Assembly: GCA_002723195.1 (NCBI GenBank)
Contig: PBNR01000036.1
Coordinates: 1-32,826 of the forward strand
Direction: 5' to 3'
Source of the DNA: Gammaproteobacteria bacterium
Lineage (GTDB): Bacteria; Pseudomonadota; Gammaproteobacteria; Pseudomonadales; Pseudohongiellaceae
Length of the DNA: 32,826 nt
Under the pieces are notes generated by a model. That model had not been told where the DNA came from and did not search any database. It was given only the letters and a program-made list of their open reading frames with translations. Each line of letters starts with the position of its first letter. Within the stretch, counting starts at the first letter, position 1. A program made the position numbers and the translations under genes. This document shows, in pieces, positions 10,032 through 19,382 of this stretch.

Positions 10032-10642
10032 TCCTCTCGATCGAAATAGCGAACTAAAGCAATTGGTTCTCTAAACGAAAGCGGCTGAATTATCATCTCG
10101 ACTCTTAGTCGTTTACCTTCGTTTTCTATTGTATAAATTTCCGTAGAAAAACCACCATCTCGCGGCCTGGCTTCAACAATCAACGCACTTTGCTCGATAT
10201 TCCCCTCTGACCAATCTGACCCTCCGCCCTCGAAAAAGTCATTTGCTGTTGTGCGGCGACGGCGGCCATCGGTATGAAAAACTCTTATGTAATTATCTTC
10301 ATATGTAAACCGGAATTCTGGGTCCTTGAACTCAACCATTAAAACATCGTCATATGAAATTCGATCGTAGAGTTCATGCTCGGGTGGACCTCCTCTATAG
10401 AAATCCTCTTGGCGATTAAAAAAGCCTCGACTTCCTCTCCCACCACCTGCTTCTATAGCCTCTTCTACTTGATCATCAGTGTTATCTGATAATTCATCAT
10501 TAATTACCCACCGACCTATTATTTGCGATCCAATAGCCGTCTGAGCATTGAGCTGTGGAAAACTCAAAGCAACCAAACAGAGCAGGGATAATTGAAACAC
10601 CACAGCGCATTGTCGCTTGGTTGAATGATCTTTAAATCCCAT
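10028..10642 (-). CDS. Hypothetical secreted protein
   Basis: 204-aa ORF with hydrophobic N-terminal segment ending LNAQTA, consistent with a signal peptide. Tail-to-tail with the preceding CDS; no family recognised. Confidence 0.6.
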   Translation of the reverse strand: MGFKDHSTKRQCAVVFQLSLLCLVALSFPQLNAQTAIGSQIIGRWVINDELSDNTDDQVEEAIEAGGGRGSRGFFNRQEDFYRGGPPEHELYDRISYDDVLMVEFKDPEFRFTYEDNYIRVFHTDGRRRRTTANDFFEGGGSDWSEGNIEQSALIVEARPRDGGFSTEIYTIENEGKRLRVEMIIQPLSFREPIALVRYFDRED

Positions 10643-10647
10643 AGAGC

Positions 10648-11529
10648 TTACTTATTGATTTCTTTCCGCCATTCTGCAATAGCCAGCCCAATTTCATCAG
10701 GGGAATCTTCCTGTAAAAAATGATTACCAACTACCGTGATTTCTTTTTGGTTAGGCCACGAACGACAAAACTCTCTCTGTGGCCCTGTAAGGATTGCACC
10801 AGGCTCTGCATTGATAAAAAGCTTAGGTATTTCAGATTGCGAAAGCCATTCGGCATAGCTTTGAACCAATTCAACCACTTCGGCAGGCTCGTCATCGATT
10901 GGAATTTGGCGCGGCCAAGTCAAAGTTGGCCTTCGGTCTTCTCCAGATTTAGTAAAAGGCCTTCTATACACTGCCATTTCTTCTTCGCTCAATTCTCTGA
11001 TTATAGAGCCAGGTAACACCCTTTCAACAAATACATTTTTCTCCAGCACCATATCTTCGCCCGCAGGAGACCTAAACCCCTGAAATACAGCCCTAGCAGC
11101 TTCAGGCCATTCATTCCAGTTAACCGGACGAACAATACCTTCCATATAGGCAATACCCATTACAGAAGTTTTATTGCGATTCGCCCAGTCAAAACCCAAC
11201 GCTGATCCCCAGTCATGAATAACAAACGTTACTTTATCTTCAACCCCTATGAGCTCTAACGCAGCGTCCCAATAATCCCTATGTTCTAAAAAAGTGTAAC
11301 GATCTGGTCCTGAATCTTCTAACTTGTCTGAATCTCCCATACCAATCAGGTCAACGGCTATGCACCGACCCTGGTCAGCAAGGTGCGGCATAATATTACG
11401 CCACAAATAAGAAGAAGTGGGGTTACCATGCTGAAAAACTATAGGGTCACCCTCGCCCAACTCCACATAACTCAGAGTTTTACCATTTACACTTACACTT
11501 TTCTTCGGGTGCTCCTTAGCACTAATCAT
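10648..11529 (-). CDS. Haloalkane dehalogenase, LinB/DhaA type (alpha/beta hydrolase)
   Basis: From ATG 11529: [50 protein letters not shown]...[14 protein letters not shown]...GIAYMEGIV...LTWPRQIPI...[15 protein letters not shown]...[13 protein letters not shown]. Nucleophile Asp (HDWGSALGF), halide-binding N (HGN) and W (HDW), acid Glu (YMEG) and His (NHFLQED) are all present. The track start at 11583 adds 18 doubtful codons. Confidence 0.93.
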   Translation of the reverse strand: MISAKEHPKKSVSVNGKTLSYVELGEGDPIVFQHGNPTSSYLWRNIMPHLADQGRCIAVDLIGMGDSDKLEDSGPDRYTFLEHRDYWDAALELIGVEDKVTFVIHDWGSALGFDWANRNKTSVMGIAYMEGIVRPVNWNEWPEAARAVFQGFRSPAGEDMVLEKNVFVERVLPGSIIRELSEEEMAVYRRPFTKSGEDRRPTLTWPRQIPIDDEPAEVVELVQSYAEWLSQSEIPKLFINAEPGAILTGPQREFCRSWPNQKEITVVGNHFLQEDSPDEIGLAIAEWRKEINK

Positions 11530-11834
11530 TTGATACCCCAATCGTTTCAAAGGAAATTGAGCATAAACTGCAAACTTGCACATTTCAAATGTAAAAATTA
11601 ATTTTAGTGCTCTTTAGAATACGATCCGGATTCAAGAAAAAGGAAAGGTACTTCTCTCGCATGGCAGACTAGAAACACTCATTACAACGAAAGATAACGT
11701 CGCACCACAATTTTACTTTTATTGAGGAAGCCTAATTCAAAATTGGCATCGTTAATTGATCATACCCCTACTTATTAGTATGCTCCTCTTCCGCACTTAA
11801 TCCAGAGATAAGTAAAAAACGGGGGAAAACTGGA

Positions 11835-13469
11835 ATGACAATGCAACAAACACCTCTTCTGATGTCGCGGATTCTAGGTCGTGGAGCAGTACTGGATCCA
11901 GCAATTGAGGTCGTAACACAGCAGGCCGAAGGCACACATAGACAGACTTTGAAGGAAACGTGGGACCGAGCCAATCAGGTGGCCCATGCATTGAACGCAC
12001 AAGGTATCGAAGTAGGAGACCGTATCGGCAGCTTTATGTGGAATAACTATTACCACTTAGAGCTATACCAAGGTGTTCCTTCGATGGGAGCTGTCCTTCA
12101 CACCTTGAATATCAGGCTTTCGTCGACAGACCTAGAATACATAATTAATCATGCGGGCGATCGCGTAATTTTTGCAGACGAAGATTTACTCCCTTTGTTA
12201 GAACCCTTGTGGGAAAAAATTCCCTGCGTCGAGCTTCTGGTGATCTGCCGCCACGGCGAAGGTGGAGAAAGTTCATTCGAAAATCAAATCGATTATGATG
12301 ATTTTATAAAAGACCAACCAATAGAATTTGATTGGCCAGATATTGACGAAAATTCACCTATGGGTCTTTGTTATACCTCCGGAACAACGGGCAAACCAAA
12401 GGGAGTTATGTATACCAACAGATCAACCTATCTACACACTTTAACAGAATCCCTAACTGACTCGATGGGGCTTTCTTCTTTAGATTCGTTACTAGGTATA
12501 GTGCCAATGTTTCACGCAATGGGCTGGGGACTACCATTTGCAGCTTCCATGCTTGGCTGTAAGCAAGTTATGCCACACCGATTTATGTTACCTGACATCT
12601 TTTTGAAATTAATCGAAGATGAAAAAGTTAGCGTATCTGCGGGGGTACCAACAATTTGGCAAGGAGTAAGAGCTGCTCTCGAAGCAAATCCTGAGAAATA
12701 TGACCTTAGCATATTGAGCAGGATGACCTGCGGCGGTTCTGCACCTCCCGTTGAAATGATGCGTTGGTACTGGGAGAAATACAATGTTGAGATGATCCAA
12801 GGTTGGGGTATGACAGAGACCAATCCACTTGGCACACTATCACGCAAGGTTTCTAAACGCTCGCAGATTGGCATATCTGAGGACAAGCAATTCGAAAATG
12901 TTGCTAAAGCCGGGCTTACTATGCCGGGTCTCGAAATTGAAATCTTTGATGAAGAATGGAACCGCCTACCTCATGATGGCGAGGCTGTCGGTGAGCTTTG
13001 TATTAAAGGTCCGTGGATAGCTTCAGAATACTTTAACGATGACCAACCTGATAAGTTCCACGATGGATGGCTAGTTACGGGAGACGTCGCTAAGATAGAT
13101 TCGGAACAATACATGATCATTTCTGACAGATCAAAAGATCTAATAAAGTCCGGCGGCGAATGGATTTCCTCAGTTGACTTGGAAAACCATATCGTAGCAA
13201 TGCCTGATGTTTCGCAAGCCGCAGTAGTGGCTCAACCCCACCCCAAATGGGACGAGCGTCCAGTAGCTCTAGTGGTAATGAATGAAGGAGCAGAACTGAA
13301 CACTGATGCCGTAACCGAACATTGCAAAAGTATTTTTGCAAAGTGGCAACTGCCAGATGAAGTTATTGCTGCCGATAATATTCCCCTCACTTCAACCGGT
13401 AAGATTGACAAAAAGGCGATTAGGGCAAAACTTGACGAAGAGGGTTATCAATTACCTGATCTGCGGTAA
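11835..13469 (+). CDS. AMP-dependent fatty acyl-CoA ligase (AlkK-like medium/long chain)
   Basis: AMP-binding motif GLCYTSGTTGKPKGVMYTNRSTYLHTLTESL; GWGMTETNPLGTLS; WLVTGDVAKID; DRSKDLIKSGGEWISSVDLEN; C-terminal PLTSTGKIDKKAIRAKL. Confidence 0.93.
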   Translation: MTMQQTPLLMSRILGRGAVLDPAIEVVTQQAEGTHRQTLKETWDRANQVAHALNAQGIEVGDRIGSFMWNNYYHLELYQGVPSMGAVLHTLNIRLSSTDLEYIINHAGDRVIFADEDLLPLLEPLWEKIPCVELLVICRHGEGGESSFENQIDYDDFIKDQPIEFDWPDIDENSPMGLCYTSGTTGKPKGVMYTNRSTYLHTLTESLTDSMGLSSLDSLLGIVPMFHAMGWGLPFAASMLGCKQVMPHRFMLPDIFLKLIEDEKVSVSAGVPTIWQGVRAALEANPEKYDLSILSRMTCGGSAPPVEMMRWYWEKYNVEMIQGWGMTETNPLGTLSRKVSKRSQIGISEDKQFENVAKAGLTMPGLEIEIFDEEWNRLPHDGEAVGELCIKGPWIASEYFNDDQPDKFHDGWLVTGDVAKIDSEQYMIISDRSKDLIKSGGEWISSVDLENHIVAMPDVSQAAVVAQPHPKWDERPVALVVMNEGAELNTDAVTEHCKSIFAKWQLPDEVIAADNIPLTSTGKIDKKAIRAKLDEEGYQLPDLR

Positions 13470-13574
13470 TAAATTAACACAAGACCAACTAAGGGCCATT
13501 CTATTGAGCCCCTATGCTTTTTATTCGTTCTATATTTCGAGAGTGGGGGCGTCAGATAAAAAATTATGCCTAAT

Positions 13575-14591
13575 CTACTGTCGGCTGGGATCAGTAGGAG
13601 CATATTCCGCTCCTTCTAAATCAGCACGACGCGCTCCTGCCAGAATGCCAGGCAAAGCATAGTTGCCTTCGTGACAAGCATACTCAAACATTTGCTCGTA
13701 ACTGAGATTCATCGGTAACTCACCACTCCAAGGCTGTGAATAGTTTTCAAGATCAGTAACCGTAAATTGATATAGAATCTTATCCGCCGCTACCCGAGTA
13801 AATCGCTCTACTACTTTCATTTCGGTAGAAGCGTAGAACCGATGGTCCAGTGACGACCGCAAACCCTGTTGAGGGTGAAAATTTGTCGTTTCAACAACTA
13901 ATGTATCGTTTTCGTAATAACCAATAGAATCACCTAGCCAAGAATTCGAAGATGGTTCTTGGAATTCCCCACCGATACGCACGATGCGCGCATCATGAAC
14001 CATCTCTGCCATTAACACTACATAGTCTTGTGTTTGTACAATTTGTGTAAGATTGTTGTAAAGTACAGGAAGCTTCGGTGGCCCTGGTGAAGAACCAAAG
14101 CCTATAACACAACGCTCACCTATCGGCCTAATTTCCGGCCCATCGTAGGTGTTTCTCTGATCCATTGCTGCTTCAAAGTTGGCTCGTCCCAATTCGGTAT
14201 AAGGAAGTCTGCCATCTAAAGGATCAACGATTATAGAAGTTCTGACTCCACCATCAATTAAAGCAAGACGATCTCCTGGATCCATCCAGAAAGTATTATA
14301 ACCTCCAACGTTTTGCCCAGCTGTTGGCGCTTTCCGATCTGGGTTGCTGGGAAGATTACTCGCTTTCATTCCAGCTTGGAATATCGACTCTATCCGCAAT
14401 GCTTCTTCTTCTGAAATAATTAGCTCGCCTCCGAAGCGTTGATCTCGTTCCAAATTTGTTTGCGTAGCAATTGACCAGATCCCCTGTATATCCGGCACAC
14501 CAAATTCGGTCTTTGGTGATATGTATTCAGTTTCAGCAGCCCCAAGAGTTAGAGATACAACCGTTGCGGTCATTGCCACCATAAAGCGCAT
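13575..14591 (-). CDS. Hypothetical secreted protein
   Basis: 338-aa ORF with signal-like MRFMVAMTATVVSLTLGAAET and the sequence FGVPDIQGIWSIATQTNLERDQ. It resembles a recurrent family of uncharacterised exported proteins; function unknown. Confidence 0.7.
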   Translation of the reverse strand: MRFMVAMTATVVSLTLGAAETEYISPKTEFGVPDIQGIWSIATQTNLERDQRFGGELIISEEEALRIESIFQAGMKASNLPSNPDRKAPTAGQNVGGYNTFWMDPGDRLALIDGGVRTSIIVDPLDGRLPYTELGRANFEAAMDQRNTYDGPEIRPIGERCVIGFGSSPGPPKLPVLYNNLTQIVQTQDYVVLMAEMVHDARIVRIGGEFQEPSSNSWLGDSIGYYENDTLVVETTNFHPQQGLRSSLDHRFYASTEMKVVERFTRVAADKILYQFTVTDLENYSQPWSGELPMNLSYEQMFEYACHEGNYALPGILAGARRADLEGAEYAPTDPSRQ

Positions 14592-14925
14592 TCTATAAAT
14601 CCCTATAGCACCAAAATAATAATTTCAAAAAATCAGAGCCTGATTATGGCAGCTTAGCTATCATAACGCGATGTTATTAACCTTTTTTCAAGTTTCGATG
14701 TATAAGCGCATTACAGTTTCCGATTCAATCTGCTGACAAAATAAGATTGTCTTTTGACGTAGCTTTGTCCTCCATTTTTCTTAAGTTTAATTCAGTTACG
14801 GCTCAACTATACCAACCAAATCCGGAGACCTAAAATTACTTAGCCAGAATAACTGCACCAAGCTCTATAATTTGCTATAAAAGGGCTTCCTCAATAAGAT
14901 TTAGAAAAAAATAGTCTTAATAAAC

Positions 14926-15891
14926 ATGAACAATTTGAAACAGTTCGCGAATAGCTTGGGGTTCATTAGTGTAATTTTATTTATCGATACCCGCATATTA
15001 GTAGAGTCGGTTGAAACTCCAGAAGGAATGGTATGGATAGAGGGCGGATCATTTCTGATGGGTTCTGATCAAGGCCTCCTCGATGAAAGACCTGCGCATA
15101 GAGTAAAGCTGAGCGGATTCTGGATCGACGAACACGAAGTTACCAACACTGATTTCGCCAAATTCATATCCGAAACCCGTTACGAAACTTATTCAGAAAA
15201 AGTAAAAGACTCACTTGTTTTTGAATCTCCTAATCAAGAAGCTTCATTTTCTCTCCCCGCGCTTTCCTGGTGGAAGCTAGTGCCGAACGCCAACTGGCGC
15301 AAACCTGAAGGCGGTCGAGACTCTATCGAGGGCAAAGAGAACCATCCAGTAGTTCACGTGACTTATCAAGACGCCCAGCAATACTGCCACTGGCTTGACA
15401 AAGAGCTACCAACCGAGGCTCAGTTTGAATATGCAGCCCGAGGTGGGTATGAAGGAGAAATTTACAGTTGGGGCTCACAGCCTCGACATAGACATGAAGT
15501 GTTGATCAATTACTGGCAGGGAAGTTTTCCGTACAATAATGAAATCCATGATGGCTATGCTAGCTCAGCCCCGGTCGGCAGTTTTCCCCCAAACAATTAT
15601 GGCCTGTACGACATTACAGGAAATGTTTGGGAATGGGTTTCGGACTGGTATCACCCAAACTACTATTCGAATAGTCCTCTAAGAAACCCTAAAGGTGTAA
15701 CAGAAGCAGAAAGCTTCGACCCAAACGAACCAGCGCTACCCAAACGATCGATACGCGGAGGATCCTTTCTCTGCAGCGAAAATTATTGCAGTGGATTTAG
15801 AGTTAGTGCTCGCATGCCGGCCGAACCTTCATCAAGCACTAACCATACTGGTTTTCGTTGTGTAGCTAATAAAGTTGGCTGGTTTCACTAG
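14926..15891 (+). CDS. Formylglycine-generating enzyme (FGE/SUMF1-family) protein
   Basis: MVWIEGGSFLMGSDQGLLDERPAHRVKLSGFWIDEHEVTNTDFAKFI...LPTEAQFEYAARGG...GNVWEWVSDWY...IRGGSFLCSENYCSGFRVSARMPAEPSSSTNHTGFRC. The two Cys spaced as in eukaryotic/actinobacterial FGE (GGS-x2-C-x4-C) are present. Confidence 0.9.
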   Translation: MNNLKQFANSLGFISVILFIDTRILVESVETPEGMVWIEGGSFLMGSDQGLLDERPAHRVKLSGFWIDEHEVTNTDFAKFISETRYETYSEKVKDSLVFESPNQEASFSLPALSWWKLVPNANWRKPEGGRDSIEGKENHPVVHVTYQDAQQYCHWLDKELPTEAQFEYAARGGYEGEIYSWGSQPRHRHEVLINYWQGSFPYNNEIHDGYASSAPVGSFPPNNYGLYDITGNVWEWVSDWYHPNYYSNSPLRNPKGVTEAESFDPNEPALPKRSIRGGSFLCSENYCSGFRVSARMPAEPSSSTNHTGFRCVANKVGWFH

Positions 15892-15934
15892 CGCAAAAAT
15901 TCACAATGATGAAGCACTTGAAGGGAAGTATTTA

Positions 15935-17098
15935 CTAAATCTCTCTCGCAATTAACAGCTTCATTATTTCGTTACTACCACCATAAATTTTTTGCACGCG
16001 ACTATCTGCATACATTTTAGCTATTGGATATTCCATCATATAACCGTAGCCACCAAAAAATTGCAGACATTCGTCAACAATTTCACACTGCTTCTGGGTG
16101 GTCCACCACTTCGCCATTGCCGCAGTCGCATCATCCAGCTTTCCTTCTGAAAGCTGCATGGCGCATTGATCAACGAACGTGCGCGCAAGTTTGGCTTCAG
16201 TAAACCTTTCAGCTAGTTTAAATTGTGTATTTTGGAAATCGAGAATGCGCCTACCAAAAGCTTTCCGTTCCTTTACATAATCAGACGTAATTCGCAAAGC
16301 ACTCTCAATCGCCGCACAAGCGCCTGCAGCAATAATAAGACGCTCTTGAGGTAACTGCTCCATTAATTGAATAAAGCCTTTACCTTCGGAATGGCCCAGT
16401 AAATTTTCAACTGGTATTTCTACCTGATCGAAGAACAACTCCGCGGTATCTTGGGCTTTCATACCAAGCTTTTCAAGATTCCTGCCTCGAGTGAAGCCAC
16501 CATCCCCTTCAACACCTTCAGTTTCAACCATAACCAATGAAATGCCTTTTGCTGCTTCGGAAGGATCCGTTTTTGCAACAACACAGATTAAATTTGCAGT
16601 CATACCATTAGTAATGAAGGTTTTTTGACCACTCAATCGATAGTTACCATCTTCCCTTAAAGCAACGGTTTTAACTGCCTGTAAGTCAGATCCAGTTCCC
16701 GGTTCAGACATAGCGATTGCTGAAATAATTTCGCCAGTAGCCATCTTTGGCAACCACCTCTGTTTCTGTTCCTGAGTTCCATATGAATTTATGTAATGAG
16801 CAACAATTCCTGAATGCACGCCGTTGCCAAATCCAGTAACTTGCGCGTACGCCATCTCTTCAACTAGGACCATTTCATGTTTGAAGTTACCACCTCCGCC
16901 ACCCCACTGTGCCGGTATGGAAGCACATAATAAACCTGACTCCCCTGCCTTCAACCAGGCATTTCTGTCCACATAGCCCTGTTTCTCCCATTTCTTGGCA
17001 ACCGGAGCAAATTCTATGGAAATAAACTTACGAACCGCATCACGCATGATGCTTAATTCTTCATCCATCCATGGCGATTCATAGTTGTCTAGTAACAT
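15935..17098 (-). CDS. Acyl-CoA dehydrogenase, long-chain (LCAD/ACADL)-like
   Basis: ISAIAMSEPGTGSDLQAVKT, YRLSGQKTFITNG, YVKERKAFGRRILDFQNTQFKLAE, and C-terminus EYPIAKMYADSRVQKIYGGSNEIMKLLIAREI, closely matching remembered mammalian LCAD (EYPIAKAYVDARVQPIYGGTNEIMKELIAREI). Confidence 0.93.
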   Translation of the reverse strand: MLLDNYESPWMDEELSIMRDAVRKFISIEFAPVAKKWEKQGYVDRNAWLKAGESGLLCASIPAQWGGGGGNFKHEMVLVEEMAYAQVTGFGNGVHSGIVAHYINSYGTQEQKQRWLPKMATGEIISAIAMSEPGTGSDLQAVKTVALREDGNYRLSGQKTFITNGMTANLICVVAKTDPSEAAKGISLVMVETEGVEGDGGFTRGRNLEKLGMKAQDTAELFFDQVEIPVENLLGHSEGKGFIQLMEQLPQERLIIAAGACAAIESALRITSDYVKERKAFGRRILDFQNTQFKLAERFTEAKLARTFVDQCAMQLSEGKLDDATAAMAKWWTTQKQCEIVDECLQFFGGYGYMMEYPIAKMYADSRVQKIYGGSNEIMKLLIAREI

Positions 17099-17122
17099 AG
17101 CGTTCCCTCTTTGGTTAGAACT

Positions 17123-18310
17123 TTAGGATTGCAAATCACTCATGCGTTCGATAACCATGGCATTCGCAGTTCCTCCACCTTCACATATAGCAACTAGTCC
17201 GTATTTCGCCTCTCTGCGTTCGAGCTCGTGTACCAGGGTCGTCATAAGCTTAGCGCCAGTGCCTCCCAATGGGTGGCCTAAAGCTTGAGCACCACCATTT
17301 ACGTTTAGCTTTTGCTGATCTGCTTTGAGCGCCTTAGCCCAAGCTAGGGGCACCGAACCAAAAGCCTCATTAACTTCGAACAAATCAATATCATCAATAC
17401 TTAACCTGGCCTTTTCTAAAACCTTCTTAGTTGCAGGAATAGGCCCTTCTAACATAATCACTGGGTCCGATCCAATAACTGCTAGAGAATGAATCTTTGC
17501 TCGCACAGGTAAATTGTATTTTTTCACCGCATTTTCATTTGCGACCATTATTGCTGCCGCCCCGTCGCTAATCTGGCTGGCAGTGCCCGCTGTGATTACC
17601 CCGCCTTCGCGCAATGGGTTTAGCCCTTGCATAGCTTCAATAGAAGCATCAGCCCGAATACCTTCGTCAATTAAATGTATATCCGCACTACCATCTTCTA
17701 GATGAATGTTGATAGGGACAACTTCATCTTTAAAATATCCGCTTTGTGTAGCCTCCGCAGCTCGCTGATGACTCAATAAGCCGAAGGCATCTAGATCATC
17801 CCGAGTAATACCATATTTCTCTGCAAGTAATTCAGCACCGTCAAATTGGGAAAATTGAATGCCAGGATACTTGATTTCAAGGCGCTCTCCTTTAGGTGTC
17901 CCACGACCATGCTCCAAACCATCTCGGATATTAGAGCCAATCTCTACACTGCTCATTGCTTCGACACCTCCGCAAATTACAACGTCTTGAGTGCCAGACA
18001 TGACGGCCTGGGCACCAAATTGAATCGCCTGCAGGGAAGAACCGCATTGGCGATCTACCGTAGTTCCTGGCACTTCCAAATCCAACTTAGAAGACATGGC
18101 GACGTTGCGGCCAAGATTATTCGCTTGAGACCCAATTTGACTAACCACTCCCATAATTACATCGTCCACTGCATCAGTCGGAATACTGGTACGATCTACT
18201 AATTCATCTACCACAATTGCACCCATATCAACTGGGTGGATAGCGCTTAGTCTGCCTTTTTTCCTGCCAGTTGCTGTTCGGACTGCTCCAACTATATATG
18301 CGTCTGCCAT
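17123..18310 (-). CDS. Acetyl-CoA acetyltransferase family thiolase
   Basis: MADAYIVGAVRTATGRKKG; nucleophile motif DRQCGSSLQAIQFGAQAV; NGGAQALGHPLGGTGAKL; C-terminal VAICEGGGTANAMVIER. Confidence 0.95.
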   Translation of the reverse strand: MADAYIVGAVRTATGRKKGRLSAIHPVDMGAIVVDELVDRTSIPTDAVDDVIMGVVSQIGSQANNLGRNVAMSSKLDLEVPGTTVDRQCGSSLQAIQFGAQAVMSGTQDVVICGGVEAMSSVEIGSNIRDGLEHGRGTPKGERLEIKYPGIQFSQFDGAELLAEKYGITRDDLDAFGLLSHQRAAEATQSGYFKDEVVPINIHLEDGSADIHLIDEGIRADASIEAMQGLNPLREGGVITAGTASQISDGAAAIMVANENAVKKYNLPVRAKIHSLAVIGSDPVIMLEGPIPATKKVLEKARLSIDDIDLFEVNEAFGSVPLAWAKALKADQQKLNVNGGAQALGHPLGGTGAKLMTTLVHELERREAKYGLVAICEGGGTANAMVIERMSDLQS

Positions 18311-18432
18311 TACAATTATTCCTCTGTCAATTAAATAGCCTTTATTTCAAATCGGAAAAGAATATCGCAATCCTGAACCGGCTTTTATGATCACAAGCTT
18401 TATTCATTTAACTTATCGATTTTAGCTAATTT

Positions 18433-19203
18433 CTATATAGCTGGCATACGTATACCAGCATCGAGTCGTATCACTTCGCCATTTAAATAGCTGCAATTAA
18501 CAATATGGACGACTTCGTCTGCAAACTCTTCAGGATTACCTAGACGTTTTGGAAACTGAGTAATTGCTATTAAAGGCTCCTTTACTTCATCAGGCGCAGA
18601 AGCAAGCAAAGGGGTTTCAAAGACTCCGGGAGCTATTGTCATAATGCGAACGCCGCGTCTTGCAAGATCACGAGCAATCGGTAAAGTCATCGCCACTATT
18701 CCGCCTTTGCTGGCGGCATATGCTGCCTGACCAGTCTGTCCATCAAACGCTGCGATTGACGCAACGTTTATGACCACCCCCCGTTCTTGATCTTGATTCT
18801 GGGGATCATTAGTTTGCATTACCTCCGCACACAATCTCAGCACATTAAATGTTCCAATCAGGTTTACACGCACTACGTGCTCAAATTTTTCTAGCGGCAT
18901 TGGGCCGTCCTTACCAACAGTCCTCGCTGCCCCACCAATACCTGCAGAATTTACGTTGATGTGAATAGTCCCGTATGCCTCAGTCGCCGCAGAAATAGCT
19001 TTCCTGACGGCGTTTTCATCAGAAACATCCCCTACTTGCCATTTGGCTTTTTCACCAAAGTTAGAAGCTGCGTTTTCCAGTGCAGCAGCGTTTAAGTCGT
19101 AGAGAAAGACATTAGCTCCCGCTGCAACGAACTTTTTCGCAGTAGCCAGCCCAAGACCTGAAGCACCGCCGGTAATAAAAGCAGTCTTATTATTTAATTC
19201 CAT
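18433..19203 (-). CDS. Short-chain dehydrogenase, HSD17B10-like 3-hydroxyacyl-CoA dehydrogenase
   Basis: TGGASGLGLAT cofactor motif, NSAGIG, and NVASIAAFDGQTGQAAYAASKGGIVAMTLPIARDLARRGVRIMTIAPGVFETPLL...RLGNPEEFA...LNGEVIRLDAGIRM, which parallels HSD10. Confidence 0.93.
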   Translation of the reverse strand: MELNNKTAFITGGASGLGLATAKKFVAAGANVFLYDLNAAALENAASNFGEKAKWQVGDVSDENAVRKAISAATEAYGTIHINVNSAGIGGAARTVGKDGPMPLEKFEHVVRVNLIGTFNVLRLCAEVMQTNDPQNQDQERGVVINVASIAAFDGQTGQAAYAASKGGIVAMTLPIARDLARRGVRIMTIAPGVFETPLLASAPDEVKEPLIAITQFPKRLGNPEEFADEVVHIVNCSYLNGEVIRLDAGIRMPAI

Positions 19204-19382
19204 GGATTATGTCCCACCCTAAAACTTAATTTTTAGACGCGGGAGCATAATCGATCCAACTGTAAAAGTGAATCTGATGGGTTTGATAAGAAGCAACACG
19301 ATAAGTTAAACAATAAGCTTTCTTATATATTTTGAATCAATGATCACCTATCATTTAAAGTCAATTTGAATTGTAAATAGGA

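Noticed and set aside
11768-13341. Antisense ORFs opposite the acyl-CoA ligase (up to 124 aa)
   Set aside because: Shadow ORFs of a clear AMP-ligase gene with no recognisable domains.
13490-13535. GGGC...GCCC hairpin after the acyl-CoA ligase as a terminator
   Set aside because: The stem is only about 4-5 bp with a large loop and the T-run is interrupted; too weak to call.
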